This document shows positions 1 to 9,206 of a stretch of 33,754 nt of DNA, piece after piece (the first letter of the stretch is position 1; every line of letters starts with the position of its first letter). Source of the stretch: Owenweeksia sp. Lineage in GTDB: Bacteria > Bacteroidota > Bacteroidia > Flavobacteriales > Schleiferiaceae. The stretch covers positions 1 to 33,754 of the forward strand of contig JANQHO010000041.1 of NCBI GenBank assembly GCA_028277105.1, written 5' to 3'. A program made the position numbers and the translations under genes. The notes under the pieces were generated by a model. It worked only from the letters and a program-made list of their open reading frames with translations, had not been told where the DNA came from and searched no databases.

Positions 1-147
1 AGATAAGCGCTGAAAGCATATAAGCGCGAAACTCACCCCAAGATGAGATTTCTTTTAAGGGTCGTTCGAGATTAGGACGTTGATAGGCTACAGGTGTAAA
101 GGCGGTAACGTCAAAGCCGAGTAGTACTAATTACCCGTTAGCTTTCT
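1..147 (+). rRNA. 23S ribosomal RNA, 3' end (partial)
   Basis: The first ~147 bases match the conserved 3' terminal part of bacterial 23S rRNA: the stretch with 'gctgaaagcat', 'aagcgcgaaactcacccca', 'agatgagatttc' and, near the end, 'gagtagtactaatt' before a pyrimidine-rich end. The gene starts outside the window. The exact 3' end is estimated from the usual 'gctttct' ending. It is followed after about 60 bases by the 5S gene, with no tRNA between, as is usual at the end of an rrn operon. Confidence 0.93.
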
Positions 148-206
148 AATGAGGAGATTAATTTATGTATTCGCTTTCTCTCAATATGTTGACCTTATTA
201 AAGATT

Positions 207-316
207 TATGGTGACTATTGCAGTGGAGATCACCTTTTCCCATTCCGAACAGAGTAGTTAAGCCCACTAGCGCAGATGGTACTGGAGTAACATCCGGGAG
301 AGTATGTCGTTGCCAA
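207..316 (+). rRNA. 5S ribosomal RNA
   Basis: About 110 bases with the universal 5S core 'cccattccgaacagag' followed by 'gttaagccca' and 'gatggtactg'. The ends pair as helix I: TGGTGAC at 209-215 pairs with GTTGCCA at 309-315 with two G-U wobbles. It lies downstream of the 23S end and directly before a strong intrinsic terminator, so it is the last gene of the rRNA operon. Ends are accurate to a few bases. A spurious reading frame crosses this gene and is not coding. Confidence 0.95.
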
Positions 317-323
317 TTTTCAG

Positions 324-347
324 AAGCCCCCGTAAGGGGGCTTTTTT
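324..347 (+). terminator. Intrinsic terminator of the rRNA operon
   Basis: Perfect 8-bp stem AAGCCCCC (324-331) / GGGGGCTT (336-343) with loop GTAA, running into a T tract to 347. It ends the 23S-5S transcript. The porin start codon is only ~37 bases further on, so the porin promoter must lie within or just after this element. Confidence 0.92.
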
Positions 348-383
348 ATTTTAATTTTGGCTCAGATTTTGTCAAAGTTGGGC

Positions 384-2276
384 ATGCTCAGAAAACTTTT
401 GTTGTTTCTTTTTTTTGTACTGTTTCTTTCGGTGAGTTACTCCCAAGAGCCAAGTTTCACTTTACCTTCCAAAGAACCGGTTTTTAGCCATCAATACACG
501 AACTACCGCTCGGGTATTTATCATTTCATAGATACTTCTTTTAACTCCCTCAGATTTTATCATCAAGGAAATAATACACAAAAAGACCTTTTTTATTATT
601 CGCCTTTAGGCAATATGGGAGCTCCTTTGAATTCCCTCACTACTTTTTCAGAGAATAACCTTTGGAGCTATTATGATTATAGATCTTTTACACCCTACTT
701 TCTGAACCAAAACAATATACCTTTCTATTATACTACTTCTCCTTTAACGGAAGCTACTTACTGGAGAGGATACGATCTTGGTCAACTCTTCAGCATCTAT
801 CATACCCAGAATGTTAATGAACATTGGAATTTTCTAATTAAATATAAACGACTTAACTCGCTGGGCTTTTACAATAATAACCGCAATAAGCAGGCGAGTT
901 TTTTAGCCAATACTCACTACAAAAATGAGGAGACTGGATATGAAGCTTATGCCTGGTTTATTAGCGAGAAAATGGATGTTGAAGAATTTGGGGGAATTGT
1001 CAATGATTCAATTTTCGAAGAAAATCTTGAAAGCAACCGTATTTTATACGAAGTAAATCTGGGAAGCGACCTGAGGGTTATGCAAAAGCGTGAATTTTTT
1101 GTGGATCAGAAAATCGGGCTGGATAGACTCTTTAGTTCTTTTACGCCAAAGGATACGGTGGATTCAGCGGTAACCAACGTTTCACAAAATCAATTTTTAT
1201 CTGTTGGCCATTCTTTTCAGTTCACCAGAAAGATCAATCTGTACAACGGAGCGGTAGGTGATGCTTTTTACGATAATTATTTTCTGGATCAAGAGAATGA
1301 ATACAGGGATAGTAGCGGGTACAGAGAATATGTCAATACTTTTTACATTGAAAGTAAAATAGGGAAAGAGAGCGGCTTAGATCTGAGAGCCGGTTTGAAG
1401 AATTTGATTACAGAATACGGTGGGCCTAATTTTCAATTTATTACCAATAACTGGGGAGTAGTTAGTGATATCAGAGGCTTTATCAGGGATAGAATAAAGG
1501 TAAGCGGAAAACTGGATTATATATTAACCGGTAATTTAAGGGAATCTTTACTGGCCCAGGCCAAAGCGGAATTAAGGTTTTATAAAGAATTACACGGTTT
1601 TGGTGGTTATCAGCTAAGTGTAAAGTTTCCCGACTTTTTGGATCAATTCTATTACTCCAATAATTTTATTTGGCAGAATGATTTCAGAAGGATAACAGCC
1701 AATGAAATACATTTTGGTGCTAGGTGGAAAGAAAATACCAAATTGACCATAACTAACCAGACGTATTCTAACTATTTGTATTTTAATGCAGAAGCATTAC
1801 CCACCCAAACAGATGAAGTAGTAAATGTTTTTAAAGCGGAACTCACACAAAATTTCACCTTTTGGGATCTCATTCATTGGGATAACCGGGTAATCTATCA
1901 AAATGTGGGAGGTAATAGTGGAGTACTTCCCTTACCAGAATGGGTTAGCCGTAATGCACTATATTTTTATTTTAATCGCTTCTTCAATCTCCCTTTAAAA
2001 TGTGTGATAGGGGCTGAAGTGAAATATTTTCCCAGTTATTTTTCTCCTAGTTATATGCCAGCCACCGGGGCATTTTACATAGCCAATGAGAAAAGGATAG
2101 GCGATTACCCTTTTATTGATGTTTTTGCCAATTTTAAGATCAAAAAGGCCCGTATTTATTTGAAATACGAACATGTTAACGAAGGGCTCAATGGCTTTAG
2201 TTATTTTGCCGCTCCTAATTATCCTTTACCCGACCGGGTATTCCGAATAGGGATAAGTTGGCGGTTCTTCAATTAA
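384..2276 (+). CDS. Outer-membrane porin, Porin_10-like
   Basis: Predicted 630-residue outer-membrane beta-barrel. The upstream in-frame TTG at 357 would add nine residues before the signal peptide. ATG at 384 gives a clean one (MLRKLLLFLFFVLFLSVSYSQ), so that start is preferred. The mature part is rich in alternating aromatic and polar strands (YYSPLGNMGAPLNSL, WSYYDYRSFTPYFL, FNFLIKYKRLNSLGFY-type segments) and ends with FRIGISWRFFN, a barrel-like terminal strand. The length and the 'GNMGAP' region near the N-terminus fit the putative porins (Porin_10) of Bacteroidota. Substrate is unknown. It sits alone after the rRNA terminator, and its stop overlaps the convergent gene by four bases. Confidence 0.82.
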   Translation: MLRKLLLFLFFVLFLSVSYSQEPSFTLPSKEPVFSHQYTNYRSGIYHFIDTSFNSLRFYHQGNNTQKDLFYYSPLGNMGAPLNSLTTFSENNLWSYYDYRSFTPYFLNQNNIPFYYTTSPLTEATYWRGYDLGQLFSIYHTQNVNEHWNFLIKYKRLNSLGFYNNNRNKQASFLANTHYKNEETGYEAYAWFISEKMDVEEFGGIVNDSIFEENLESNRILYEVNLGSDLRVMQKREFFVDQKIGLDRLFSSFTPKDTVDSAVTNVSQNQFLSVGHSFQFTRKINLYNGAVGDAFYDNYFLDQENEYRDSSGYREYVNTFYIESKIGKESGLDLRAGLKNLITEYGGPNFQFITNNWGVVSDIRGFIRDRIKVSGKLDYILTGNLRESLLAQAKAELRFYKELHGFGGYQLSVKFPDFLDQFYYSNNFIWQNDFRRITANEIHFGARWKENTKLTITNQTYSNYLYFNAEALPTQTDEVVNVFKAELTQNFTFWDLIHWDNRVIYQNVGGNSGVLPLPEWVSRNALYFYFNRFFNLPLKCVIGAEVKYFPSYFSPSYMPATGAFYIANEKRIGDYPFIDVFANFKIKKARIYLKYEHVNEGLNGFSYFAAPNYPLPDRVFRIGISWRFFN

Positions 2277-3562
2277 GTTTTTTGCTTTTGCTTGCGGGCT
2301 GCCGGAAATAGGATGTTATTAAGGATAAGGCGATAACCGGGAGAGTTGGGGTAAAGAGCAAGCTCGGTTTTGGGATCTCCTACCCGGTGCTGGTAATCTT
2401 CGGGATCGTGTCCTCCGTAAAAAGTCCAGGTTCCCTTACCCAATTCGCCATGAACATAACGCGCTTCCCCAGCTGATTTGAGTTCGCCCAAGATAAGCAC
2501 ATCAGATTTGATAAGGCTTTTGCGGAAAGCAGTAGTTTGCCCCATAAATCCTTTTACCACCCGGGTGTGGTTCTGGCATAACATGGTGGGGATAATATCC
2601 CATTTAGCTGAAAAGTCGAACAGAGTAAAAAAATCATTTTCAGCTATTACCTTACGGGTTTGGGTGACATCTATATTGGAAAACTCGTACTCGAGAGGAT
2701 TTTGACTGAGTTTATAATTTTTGAAGGCCAGGGTTTTATTATAGTTCAGTTTGTTTTGGTAGTTGGGCTCTGCCGGATCACCGTCAAACATGGGTTCACA
2801 TATATCAACCCCATCTGCGGAAAGAGCTATGTCGTAACTATCGGTAGCAGAACACATAGCAAACAGAAAACCTCCACCGATAACATACTCTTTGATCTTT
2901 TTAGTAACTGCCAGCTTTTGCTGACTAACTTTTTGGAAACCCATTCTAAGAGCTTCCTTCTCGGACTCGTTCTTTTGTTGAATATACCAGGGGGCATTAC
3001 GAAAAGCAGCATAAAAACGACCGTATTGCCCGGTAAAATCTTCGTGGTGCAGGTGCAGCCAATCATATAAAGGTAATAGGTCATTTAATACCTCCTCGTC
3101 ATAAACGATGTCGTAGGGGATTTCAGCATAAGTCAATACCAAGGTAACGGCATCATCCCAGGGCTGATTGGACTTGGGCGAATACACAGCAATTTTAGGG
3201 GCTTTCTCCAGTTTGATGACTTCCATATTAACAGCCGGGCTGCTGATATCCTTTCTTATCTGCATGGCTGAAGCATCAGAGATCAATTCGAAAGAAATAT
3301 TCCTGACCTGACATTCAATTTTAAAGGATTGTTGAAAAGGGATCAAAAAACTCCCCCCCCGGTAATTGAGCAACCATTCGAGATCAACCTCTTGTTGCAG
3401 CACCCAGTACGCCAGTCCATAAGCCTTAAGATGGTCGGTTTGGTTTTCTTCATCCATAGGAATGAGAAGATATTCGGCATAATGTTTATAGGGTAAAAAA
3501 GCCAGTAAGAGAATAAAAATATATCTAGAAAGGACGGTCGTCCGGAAATTCCTCTTCATCAT
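2273..3562 (-). CDS. Exported GATase1-like protein ('asparagine synthetase B' family of Bacteroidota)
   Basis: 429 residues. The IPMDE...DHLKAYGLAYWVL...WLLNYRGGSF opening matches a Bacteroidota family commonly labelled asparagine synthetase B. The label is doubtful: the protein begins with a signal peptide (hydrophobic RYIFILLLAFLP near residues 13-24) and lacks an N-terminal nucleophile cysteine and the AsnB synthetase motifs. Residues ~123-260 instead read like a class I glutamine-amidotransferase-like fold. That region has IAVYSP, then TYAEIPYDIVYDEEV, then a glycine-rich turn GGGFLFAMCSATD in which Cys237 sits where an elbow nucleophile would be. The C-terminus has YGGHDPEDYQH and a conserved-looking RLILNNILFP. 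Start at 3562 overlaps dnaB by 38 bases. Substrate unknown. Confidence 0.72.
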   Translation of the reverse strand: MMKRNFRTTVLSRYIFILLLAFLPYKHYAEYLLIPMDEENQTDHLKAYGLAYWVLQQEVDLEWLLNYRGGSFLIPFQQSFKIECQVRNISFELISDASAMQIRKDISSPAVNMEVIKLEKAPKIAVYSPKSNQPWDDAVTLVLTYAEIPYDIVYDEEVLNDLLPLYDWLHLHHEDFTGQYGRFYAAFRNAPWYIQQKNESEKEALRMGFQKVSQQKLAVTKKIKEYVIGGGFLFAMCSATDSYDIALSADGVDICEPMFDGDPAEPNYQNKLNYNKTLAFKNYKLSQNPLEYEFSNIDVTQTRKVIAENDFFTLFDFSAKWDIIPTMLCQNHTRVVKGFMGQTTAFRKSLIKSDVLILGELKSAGEARYVHGELGKGTWTFYGGHDPEDYQHRVGDPKTELALYPNSPGYRLILNNILFPAARKQKQKT

Positions 3563-5024
3563 CTAAAAAGCTGTCAGTATTCATTTTTGATTCCAAAACT
3601 ATAGGCTCAAAGCCTCCGCTTTCTTCCAGATCGGAGAATTTGGCCAGAGTATTCTGGAACCTCAATTTAATGTTTTCCAAGCTACCATTACGGTGTTTGG
3701 CAATAATAAATTCAGCCTGCCCTTCGCAGGGGGAACCGTCCTCCCATTCGGTGATATCGTAGTATTCGGGCCGGTATATAAAAGAAACAATATCGGCATC
3801 CTGCTCAATGGCACCTGATTCTCTTAGGTCAGAGAGCAAAGGCCTTTTATTACCGCCTCTTGTTTCCACTGCCCGGCTCAATTGCGACAGCGCGATAACG
3901 GGAACATCCAGTTCTTTGGCTATGCTCTTCAAAGAACGTGAAATAGTACTGATTTCTTGTTCGCGGTTACCGCTGGATTTACCCTGACCCCCAACGGTCA
4001 TTAACTGCAGGTAATCAATAATGATGAGCTTTACATCATTCTGAGCAACCAGTCTGCGGCATTTAGCTCTTAGATCAAAAACACTAAGGGCCGGGGTATC
4101 ATCGATGAAAAGAGGCGCTTTTTCCAGGCTTTTTACTTTGGTAAGCAACTGCTGCCACTCATGGTCATCGAGATTTCCCTTGCGGAGTTTTTCAGAGGAT
4201 AAACCGGTTTCACTGGAGATCAAACGGGTAATCAATTGCACCGAAGACATCTCCAGGGAAAATATGGCAACCGGGCGTTGGTGGTCAATAGCCATGTTGC
4301 GCGCCATGGATAATACAAAGGCTGTTTTACCCATACCGGGACGGGCAGCCAGAATAACGAGATCAGAGGGTTGCCAGCCAGCAGTTACCCGGTCAATTTT
4401 AGTAAAGCCCGAAGGAACCCCGCTCAAGCCTTCTCTTTTTGAGATCTCCTCTATGCGGTGGATGGCTTCTTTGATGAGCTGATCGGCCGACTCGTAATTT
4501 TTCACAATGTTGCCGTGGGCTACCTCAAAAAGTTCCTGTTCCGATTCATCCAGCAACTCAAAAACATCAGTCGTTTCATCAAAGGCTTTATTGATAATAC
4601 TGCTGGCCACCCTGATCATTTCGCGTTGGATATGCTTTTGTACAATAATGCGGGCATGAAATTCTGAGTGGGCCGATGAAGAAACTTTCTGACTTAGTTG
4701 CACCAGGTAATAATCTCCTCCTGAAGCTTCTAGCAAGCCATTAGAACGCAGTTCGTTGGCTACGGTTAAAATATCTACCGGCTGACTGTTGCCAAAAAGG
4801 TCTTTGATTGTTTTAAAAATGACCTGGTGTTCTTCCCGGTAAAAACTAGTGGGGTTAAGGATATCGATGACGGCATTTATAGCAGAGTTATCTATCAGCA
4901 TGGCTCCCAGTACAGCTTCTTCAAAATCCAATGCCTGGGGAGGTTTTCTACCACTCTGGAGGTCAATTAAATTGTCGCGTTTTTTTTTTCTCGTGATTAC
5001 TGATTGATTTTCTGCACTATCCAT
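3525..5024 (-). CDS. dnaB: Replicative DNA helicase DnaB
   Basis: 499 residues, the usual length. The N-terminal DnaB domain starts at about residue 29 (PPQALDFEEAVLGAMLID). The RecA-like ATPase domain has Walker A ARPGMGKTAF (~227-236), H1a-type FSLEMSS (~255-261), Walker B LIIIDYLQLM (~333-342) and the DLRESGAIEQDAD motif further on. It unwinds DNA at the replication fork as a hexamer and loads with primase. No intein or insertion is visible. The C-terminal tail is acidic (SFLDDEEEFPDD). The downstream exported protein begins inside its last codons, so the two are probably co-transcribed. It is divergent from the lipoprotein gene at 5089. Confidence 0.97.
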   Translation of the reverse strand: MDSAENQSVITRKKKRDNLIDLQSGRKPPQALDFEEAVLGAMLIDNSAINAVIDILNPTSFYREEHQVIFKTIKDLFGNSQPVDILTVANELRSNGLLEASGGDYYLVQLSQKVSSSAHSEFHARIIVQKHIQREMIRVASSIINKAFDETTDVFELLDESEQELFEVAHGNIVKNYESADQLIKEAIHRIEEISKREGLSGVPSGFTKIDRVTAGWQPSDLVILAARPGMGKTAFVLSMARNMAIDHQRPVAIFSLEMSSVQLITRLISSETGLSSEKLRKGNLDDHEWQQLLTKVKSLEKAPLFIDDTPALSVFDLRAKCRRLVAQNDVKLIIIDYLQLMTVGGQGKSSGNREQEISTISRSLKSIAKELDVPVIALSQLSRAVETRGGNKRPLLSDLRESGAIEQDADIVSFIYRPEYYDITEWEDGSPCEGQAEFIIAKHRNGSLENIKLRFQNTLAKFSDLEESGGFEPIVLESKMNTDSFLDDEEEFPDDRPF

Positions 5025-5088
5025 CTACCTGATTCGTTATATGTTATTGATCTAACCCGCTTTCCAAATTTATTAACTTGCTCTATTC

Positions 5089-6366
5089 ATGAAGCACCTG
5101 CGCGCATTAATTTATCCACTAATTGCAACAGTAACCATTTTGCAGCTTTCCTGCAAGGAAGAAAAAGTATATCCCAAAGTCGATATTTTGTCACCTGATC
5201 AGGGCCATTACCGTTATGGAGATACCATATTAGTAAGGGCTACAGCGAGTGAGGTAAACGGCAATGTATCCGTTTCAGTGCTTAAAGGGGCCAGTATTGT
5301 AAACCTGCCTTCCAGCCTGGTTTACCAGGATGGGGATGAATATGAATTTGAGATCTATTTTGATGATAAATATTTAGAATCAGGGGAGTATGACATCAGA
5401 GTTAGAGCTTTTAATGAAGGTAACGGAACCAGCAAATTTGTAAAGGTTTTTTTAGAGGAACTGGAGAAAAGGGTAAGAGGGGTTGTAGCTCTTTCAGTTA
5501 ACTGGAATACGGCAACATTATTAAAGCGCGACAGTGCCTCAGCCATTACTTCCCTAAGTCTGGAAGGGGATTACCATTACCTGAGTTTCAGCGGAAGGTT
5601 TGATCAGATCGTAGTGGCCCCTCGTGAGGAAGGTGAGCTGACATCGTTTTCTTTTAACGATCTGTCGGAAAATTACACTATACCATTATTCACTTCAAGC
5701 GGAATAAGGCTTTATGACGGATTGATTGATATTAACGGTTATCCGAACGTCCTTACCTCTGACGGAAGAATAAAATCTTACGGTGAGCAAGGCAATCAGA
5801 TAAAGTCAAATTTGGTGGATGACCTACCAGCGCTAGATGCAGGCAGGGAACTGGATTTTTACGGAGATAAGATCGCTGTTTTGAGTAAACAAGAAACAGA
5901 CGGATTCTGGAAGTTATCTGTAATAGGGGAGAGTAACCGCAATGTGATGAGGTGGTCTCGATCGTCAGGCGAAGGAATAGATGTGGAATGGTACAGCAAT
6001 AATAATTGTATAATAGCATACAGTAAACAAAACAATACTATTATTGCGCGTTATGATGTAGAAAGCAGAACCTTAACCCAGCTATCAGAGTTGGCGAACA
6101 CGAAGGGGGTTGACCTGGAATGGATAGGAACAGGAATGCTGCTTTCCACTGATAATGAGATTTATGTTTTTGATCCTTTCATATTACAAACACCTTCATT
6201 ACTGTATAGTCAGGGAGCCAATAAAATGACTTATGAAGCATTAAGCGGAGAGGTATATTACGCTTCTGATAATACGGTTTACAAGGCAAAACCAGGATCG
6301 CCCTGGCAGTACGTAATGGCTTATGGCGGTAGTATGGTAGACGTGGAAATAGCTTATAATAAATGA
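5089..6366 (+). CDS. Lipoprotein with Ig-like domain and propeller-like body
   Basis: 425 residues, function not recognised. The N-terminus (MKHLRALIYPLIATVTILQLSC) is a lipoprotein-type signal with Cys22 as the likely lipidated residue; the -3 position is Gln, so the lipobox is imperfect. Residues ~30-125 look like an Ig-like or cadherin-like beta-sandwich (VDILSPDQGHYRYGDTILVRATA ... GEYDIRVRAFNEG). The remaining ~300 residues have repeated short beta segments, such as DGRIKSYGEQG and NEIYVFDPF, that suggest a beta-propeller. Its stop overlaps the nuclease start as ATGA at 6363-6366, so the two are probably translated together. A surface partner or substrate binder for the nuclease is possible but is inference. 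Confidence 0.72.
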   Translation: MKHLRALIYPLIATVTILQLSCKEEKVYPKVDILSPDQGHYRYGDTILVRATASEVNGNVSVSVLKGASIVNLPSSLVYQDGDEYEFEIYFDDKYLESGEYDIRVRAFNEGNGTSKFVKVFLEELEKRVRGVVALSVNWNTATLLKRDSASAITSLSLEGDYHYLSFSGRFDQIVVAPREEGELTSFSFNDLSENYTIPLFTSSGIRLYDGLIDINGYPNVLTSDGRIKSYGEQGNQIKSNLVDDLPALDAGRELDFYGDKIAVLSKQETDGFWKLSVIGESNRNVMRWSRSSGEGIDVEWYSNNNCIIAYSKQNNTIIARYDVESRTLTQLSELANTKGVDLEWIGTGMLLSTDNEIYVFDPFILQTPSLLYSQGANKMTYEALSGEVYYASDNTVYKAKPGSPWQYVMAYGGSMVDVEIAYNK

Positions 6367-7946
6367 TAAAGAACTACTTGTTGTTTCTCTTGGCAGGAAC
6401 AATTACTACCGTTAATGCCCAAAACATTGAAGTGATCAATTCCAGCTTGAATTTTCCCGATGCCACGGAGTTAACCGCTTCTTACGACACCCTGCTTATT
6501 TACAATCCCGGAATGTATACCATAGAGGTGGAAGATATAGACCTGTTTACGGTTTACGGGGATTATCCTTTTACGGTAGTTGATACCGCTTTTCAGGTAC
6601 TCCCCAAGGATACTCACAAAGTAGAGGTGACTTTTTTACCTGAACACAATATCACACACGAGCTGATACTGATTGTAAAAACCAATACGGGTTTCGGGCA
6701 TGTTGTAGCAGAACTCAAAGGGCAGGGTGAATATTCCAATCCCTACTACAGCAGTACGGAAAACTTGGCGGAAGAAAATCTGAAAATGGCTCTCAAAACG
6801 AGGTTAGCTCAGGGTTACAACTCTTTAGGATATAATACTGCAAGGGATAATATGTATGCTACTATTGACAACAGAGGAGGCGATGTTACTTGTGTTTACA
6901 CTGCGCGAACAGCTACCTTTAATACCAGGGCCGGGGCCAATACCAATGGTTTTAATACGGAACACACTTTTCCGCAAGGTTTCTTCAACCAGAATGAGCC
7001 TATGCGTAGCGATATTCACGCGTTGTTTCCTACTGATGCTACAGCCAACAGTACCAGGAGCAATCATCCCTTTGGAATAGTATCTAATCCGAGCAATGTG
7101 TTGCCGGGAGGTTCCAAATACGGCAGTAGTACTTTTGAACCGCGCGATCCGCATAAAGGAGCCTGCGCCCGGGCTATGATGTATTTTGTAATTCGCTACC
7201 AGGATTACGCCAATCACTTTTCAGGACAAGAAAATATTCTAAGGCAATGGCATAAGGGTTTTCCGGTGGGCAATATAGAAGTGGCGCGCAATGATGCCAT
7301 TGCTACCTTGCAGGGTAACCGCAATCCCTTTGTAGATTATCCTCAATTGGAAGAACGCATTACTTCTTTTGTGAGTACTTCATCCACACCGTCAATTGAT
7401 AAGTTTTATTTGAGTGACGACACTATTTATTTAGCCAACCTGAATAGCGGATTACAGGAATACAGTTTTGTTTTTTACAATGAGGGGAATACTGATATCA
7501 ATCTATCTAATTTTGCTTTGAATGATCCCGGTTTGAGTTTTAGCCAGGGACCGTTAACCACTTTGCTGGTACAGCCAGGTGAGAACTTGATTATTCGTAT
7601 TACCTACGACTCGCAGAAAAACTACAGTGCTACACTGGATTTCAGTACCGATGTCAGTGGTCAGGGCAACCTGTCTATCCCGATCCGTAGCGGAGGGAGT
7701 TTAGGTCTGGCTAACATGGATGATATCTTGTTCGAAGTTTACCCGGTACCGGCTACAGATCAATTAACCATCCGTACAGAAAAGGAAATACAGGAAGTTT
7801 TACTTATAGATATGTCTGGAAGGAGTTACCCCGTAAAACTCAACAATGGCAATATTGATGTGGGTAGTTTTTCCAGAGGAATTTATCTCTTACAGCTCGA
7901 GATGCCGGATGGCAGTATGGAAAGTGTGAAAATAGAATTGAACTAA
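6363..7946 (+). CDS. Secreted endonuclease I family nuclease with T9SS sorting domain
   Basis: 527 residues in three parts. A signal peptide (~1-19, ending VNAQ) is followed by a beta-rich N-terminal domain (~20-125) of the type seen before Bacteroidota nucleases. The endonuclease I (EndA/BsnI-like, PF04231) domain is at ~130-335, with the catalytic-type segments NTEHTFPQ (~198-205), MRSDIHALFPTD (~214-225), NSTRSNHPFG (~229-238) and WHKGFPV (~296-302). A second beta-sandwich (~345-445) leads to a T9SS type A tail from ~455 (FEVYPVPATDQLTIR ... GIYLLQLEMPDG). It should cleave DNA outside the cell, for nutrition or biofilm turnover. Translation is coupled to the lipoprotein through ATGA. Confidence 0.9.
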   Translation: MIKNYLLFLLAGTITTVNAQNIEVINSSLNFPDATELTASYDTLLIYNPGMYTIEVEDIDLFTVYGDYPFTVVDTAFQVLPKDTHKVEVTFLPEHNITHELILIVKTNTGFGHVVAELKGQGEYSNPYYSSTENLAEENLKMALKTRLAQGYNSLGYNTARDNMYATIDNRGGDVTCVYTARTATFNTRAGANTNGFNTEHTFPQGFFNQNEPMRSDIHALFPTDATANSTRSNHPFGIVSNPSNVLPGGSKYGSSTFEPRDPHKGACARAMMYFVIRYQDYANHFSGQENILRQWHKGFPVGNIEVARNDAIATLQGNRNPFVDYPQLEERITSFVSTSSTPSIDKFYLSDDTIYLANLNSGLQEYSFVFYNEGNTDINLSNFALNDPGLSFSQGPLTTLLVQPGENLIIRITYDSQKNYSATLDFSTDVSGQGNLSIPIRSGGSLGLANMDDILFEVYPVPATDQLTIRTEKEIQEVLLIDMSGRSYPVKLNNGNIDVGSFSRGIYLLQLEMPDGSMESVKIELN

Positions 7947-8200
7947 ACTGAGGAGGCTTCGCTCACAGATAGTTTTGTAGGCTTGATTGATCCTGCAATT
8001 ACTGGGTCGTACCTGCCTTCTGAAGGTCCGGCATGAACGCCTTTATAATTACGTTAAACATCGGGGGTTGTAGACTCGCGACCTCATTCTAATGACACGA
8101 ATTTGAGATTCTGGGTCTTCGCCCGGAATGACACTTACAAAAAAGTACAGTGTTAAACATTAATTGTAGCCATCCTGAGTTATACCGGACTTGGGTTAAG
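7947..8200. other. Intergenic region between nuclease and accA
   Basis: The 254 bases hold no credible gene. They contain a degenerate copy of a short palindromic repeat (separate entry at 8083-8134) and a possible second half-copy near 7949-7972 ('gaggaggcttcgctcaca'). I see no strong hairpin followed by a T tract for either of the two convergent genes. Confidence 0.6.
8083..8134. repeat. Degenerate REP-like palindromic element
   Basis: The segment 'agattctgggtcttcgcccg' followed by 'gaatgacac' (8106-8134), preceded by 'tcattctaatga', is recognisable as a worn form of the short interspersed element whose usual core in many Bacteroidota is GTCATTCCGAnCGAAGnGAGGAATCT. A better preserved copy lies at 33011-33070. 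Its position in a convergent intergenic space is typical of such elements. The relationship is by eye, and this copy is diverged. Confidence 0.5.
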
Positions 8201-9154
8201 CTATTCTTTGTAATAACCCATTTTACTGAATTTGGTTATTCTACGGTTGATCAGTTTATCAGCCTCTACCCCTTTGAGTTTGCCCAGGTGTTTTAATATC
8301 TCATCTTTCACCATGACAAACATTTCTTCGGGATTGGTATGAGCCCCGCCCAGAGGTTCTTTAATGATGCCATCTATGAGTTTGTTGCTGTACATATCTT
8401 CAGCAGTGAGTTTAAGGGCACTGGCCGCTTGTTCTTTGTAGTCCCAGCTACGCCAAAGTATAGAGGAGCAACTTTCAGGAGAGATAACGGAATACCAGGT
8501 GTTTTCCAGCATCAATACTTTATCGCCTATAGCTATACCAAGGGCACCACCAGAAGCACCTTCACCAATAATGATGCAGATCACAGGTACTTTGAGCATT
8601 GACATAACATAAAGATTATGGGCAATAGCTTCACCCTGCCCACGCTCTTCAGCCTCCAGACCGGGAAAAGCTCCCGGGGTATCGATAAAAGTGACAATGG
8701 GTTTATTGAACTTTTCCGCCATTTTCATAAGTCGCAAAGCCTTGCGGTAGCCTTCGGGATTAGGCATGCCAAAATTGCGGAACTGGCGCATTTTGGTATT
8801 CACTCCTTTCTGCTGTCCGATAAACATAATCGATTGCCCGTTGACCATGCCCCAGCCACCAACCATAGCTTTATCGTCTTTTACGGTACGGTCACCGTGC
8901 AATTCCAGGAAGTTACCTTCGGTAATAGCTTCAATGTAGGCTAAGGTATAAGGGCGCTGTGGATGCCTTGATAATTGTACCCTTTGCCATGGAGTGAGGT
9001 TTTTCTGGATATCTTTTTTAGTACTGACCAGCTTTTTTTCAATTTCCCGGATAGTTTTACCCATGTCCACTTCGGTTTCCTTTTCCAGCTCTTTTGTTCT
9101 TTGTAGCTGTTCTTCTAACTCCTTGATGGGCTGTTCAAAATCCAGATATTCCAT
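8201..9154 (-). CDS. accA: Acetyl-CoA carboxylase carboxyltransferase subunit alpha
   Basis: 317 residues, the full length of AccA. It opens with the helical segment [17 protein letters not shown] and continues with [33 protein letters not shown], the carboxyltransferase core [10 protein letters not shown]-type region ([15 protein letters not shown]), [11 protein letters not shown] and [13 protein letters not shown]. With AccD it transfers CO2 from carboxybiotin to acetyl-CoA to form malonyl-CoA, the first step of fatty-acid synthesis. It stands alone on the minus strand with a probable promoter just upstream. Confidence 0.97.
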   Translation of the reverse strand: MEYLDFEQPIKELEEQLQRTKELEKETEVDMGKTIREIEKKLVSTKKDIQKNLTPWQRVQLSRHPQRPYTLAYIEAITEGNFLELHGDRTVKDDKAMVGGWGMVNGQSIMFIGQQKGVNTKMRQFRNFGMPNPEGYRKALRLMKMAEKFNKPIVTFIDTPGAFPGLEAEERGQGEAIAHNLYVMSMLKVPVICIIIGEGASGGALGIAIGDKVLMLENTWYSVISPESCSSILWRSWDYKEQAASALKLTAEDMYSNKLIDGIIKEPLGGAHTNPEEMFVMVKDEILKHLGKLKGVEADKLINRRITKFSKMGYYKE

Positions 9155-9178
9155 AAATCAATATTTGAAAATGGAGGC

Positions 9179-9186
9179 GCAAGTTA
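9179..9186 (-). promoter_or_regulatory. Probable -7 box for accA
   Basis: On the minus strand the sequence TAACTTGC lies 25 bases before the accA ATG. It is one base short of the Bacteroidota -7 consensus TAnnTTTG. A TTGC-type element lies roughly 19 bases further upstream. Assigned by position and motif only. Confidence 0.4.
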
Positions 9187-9206
9187 CAATTTTTGCAAGA
9201 TGAAGT

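Noticed and set aside
357-383. TTG start adding nine residues to the porin
   Set aside because: It puts residues before an otherwise standard signal peptide that starts at ATG 384.
218-487. 89-codon open frame across the 5S rRNA and terminator
   Set aside because: It lies inside the 5S gene and its terminator and overlaps the porin signal peptide; no protein features.
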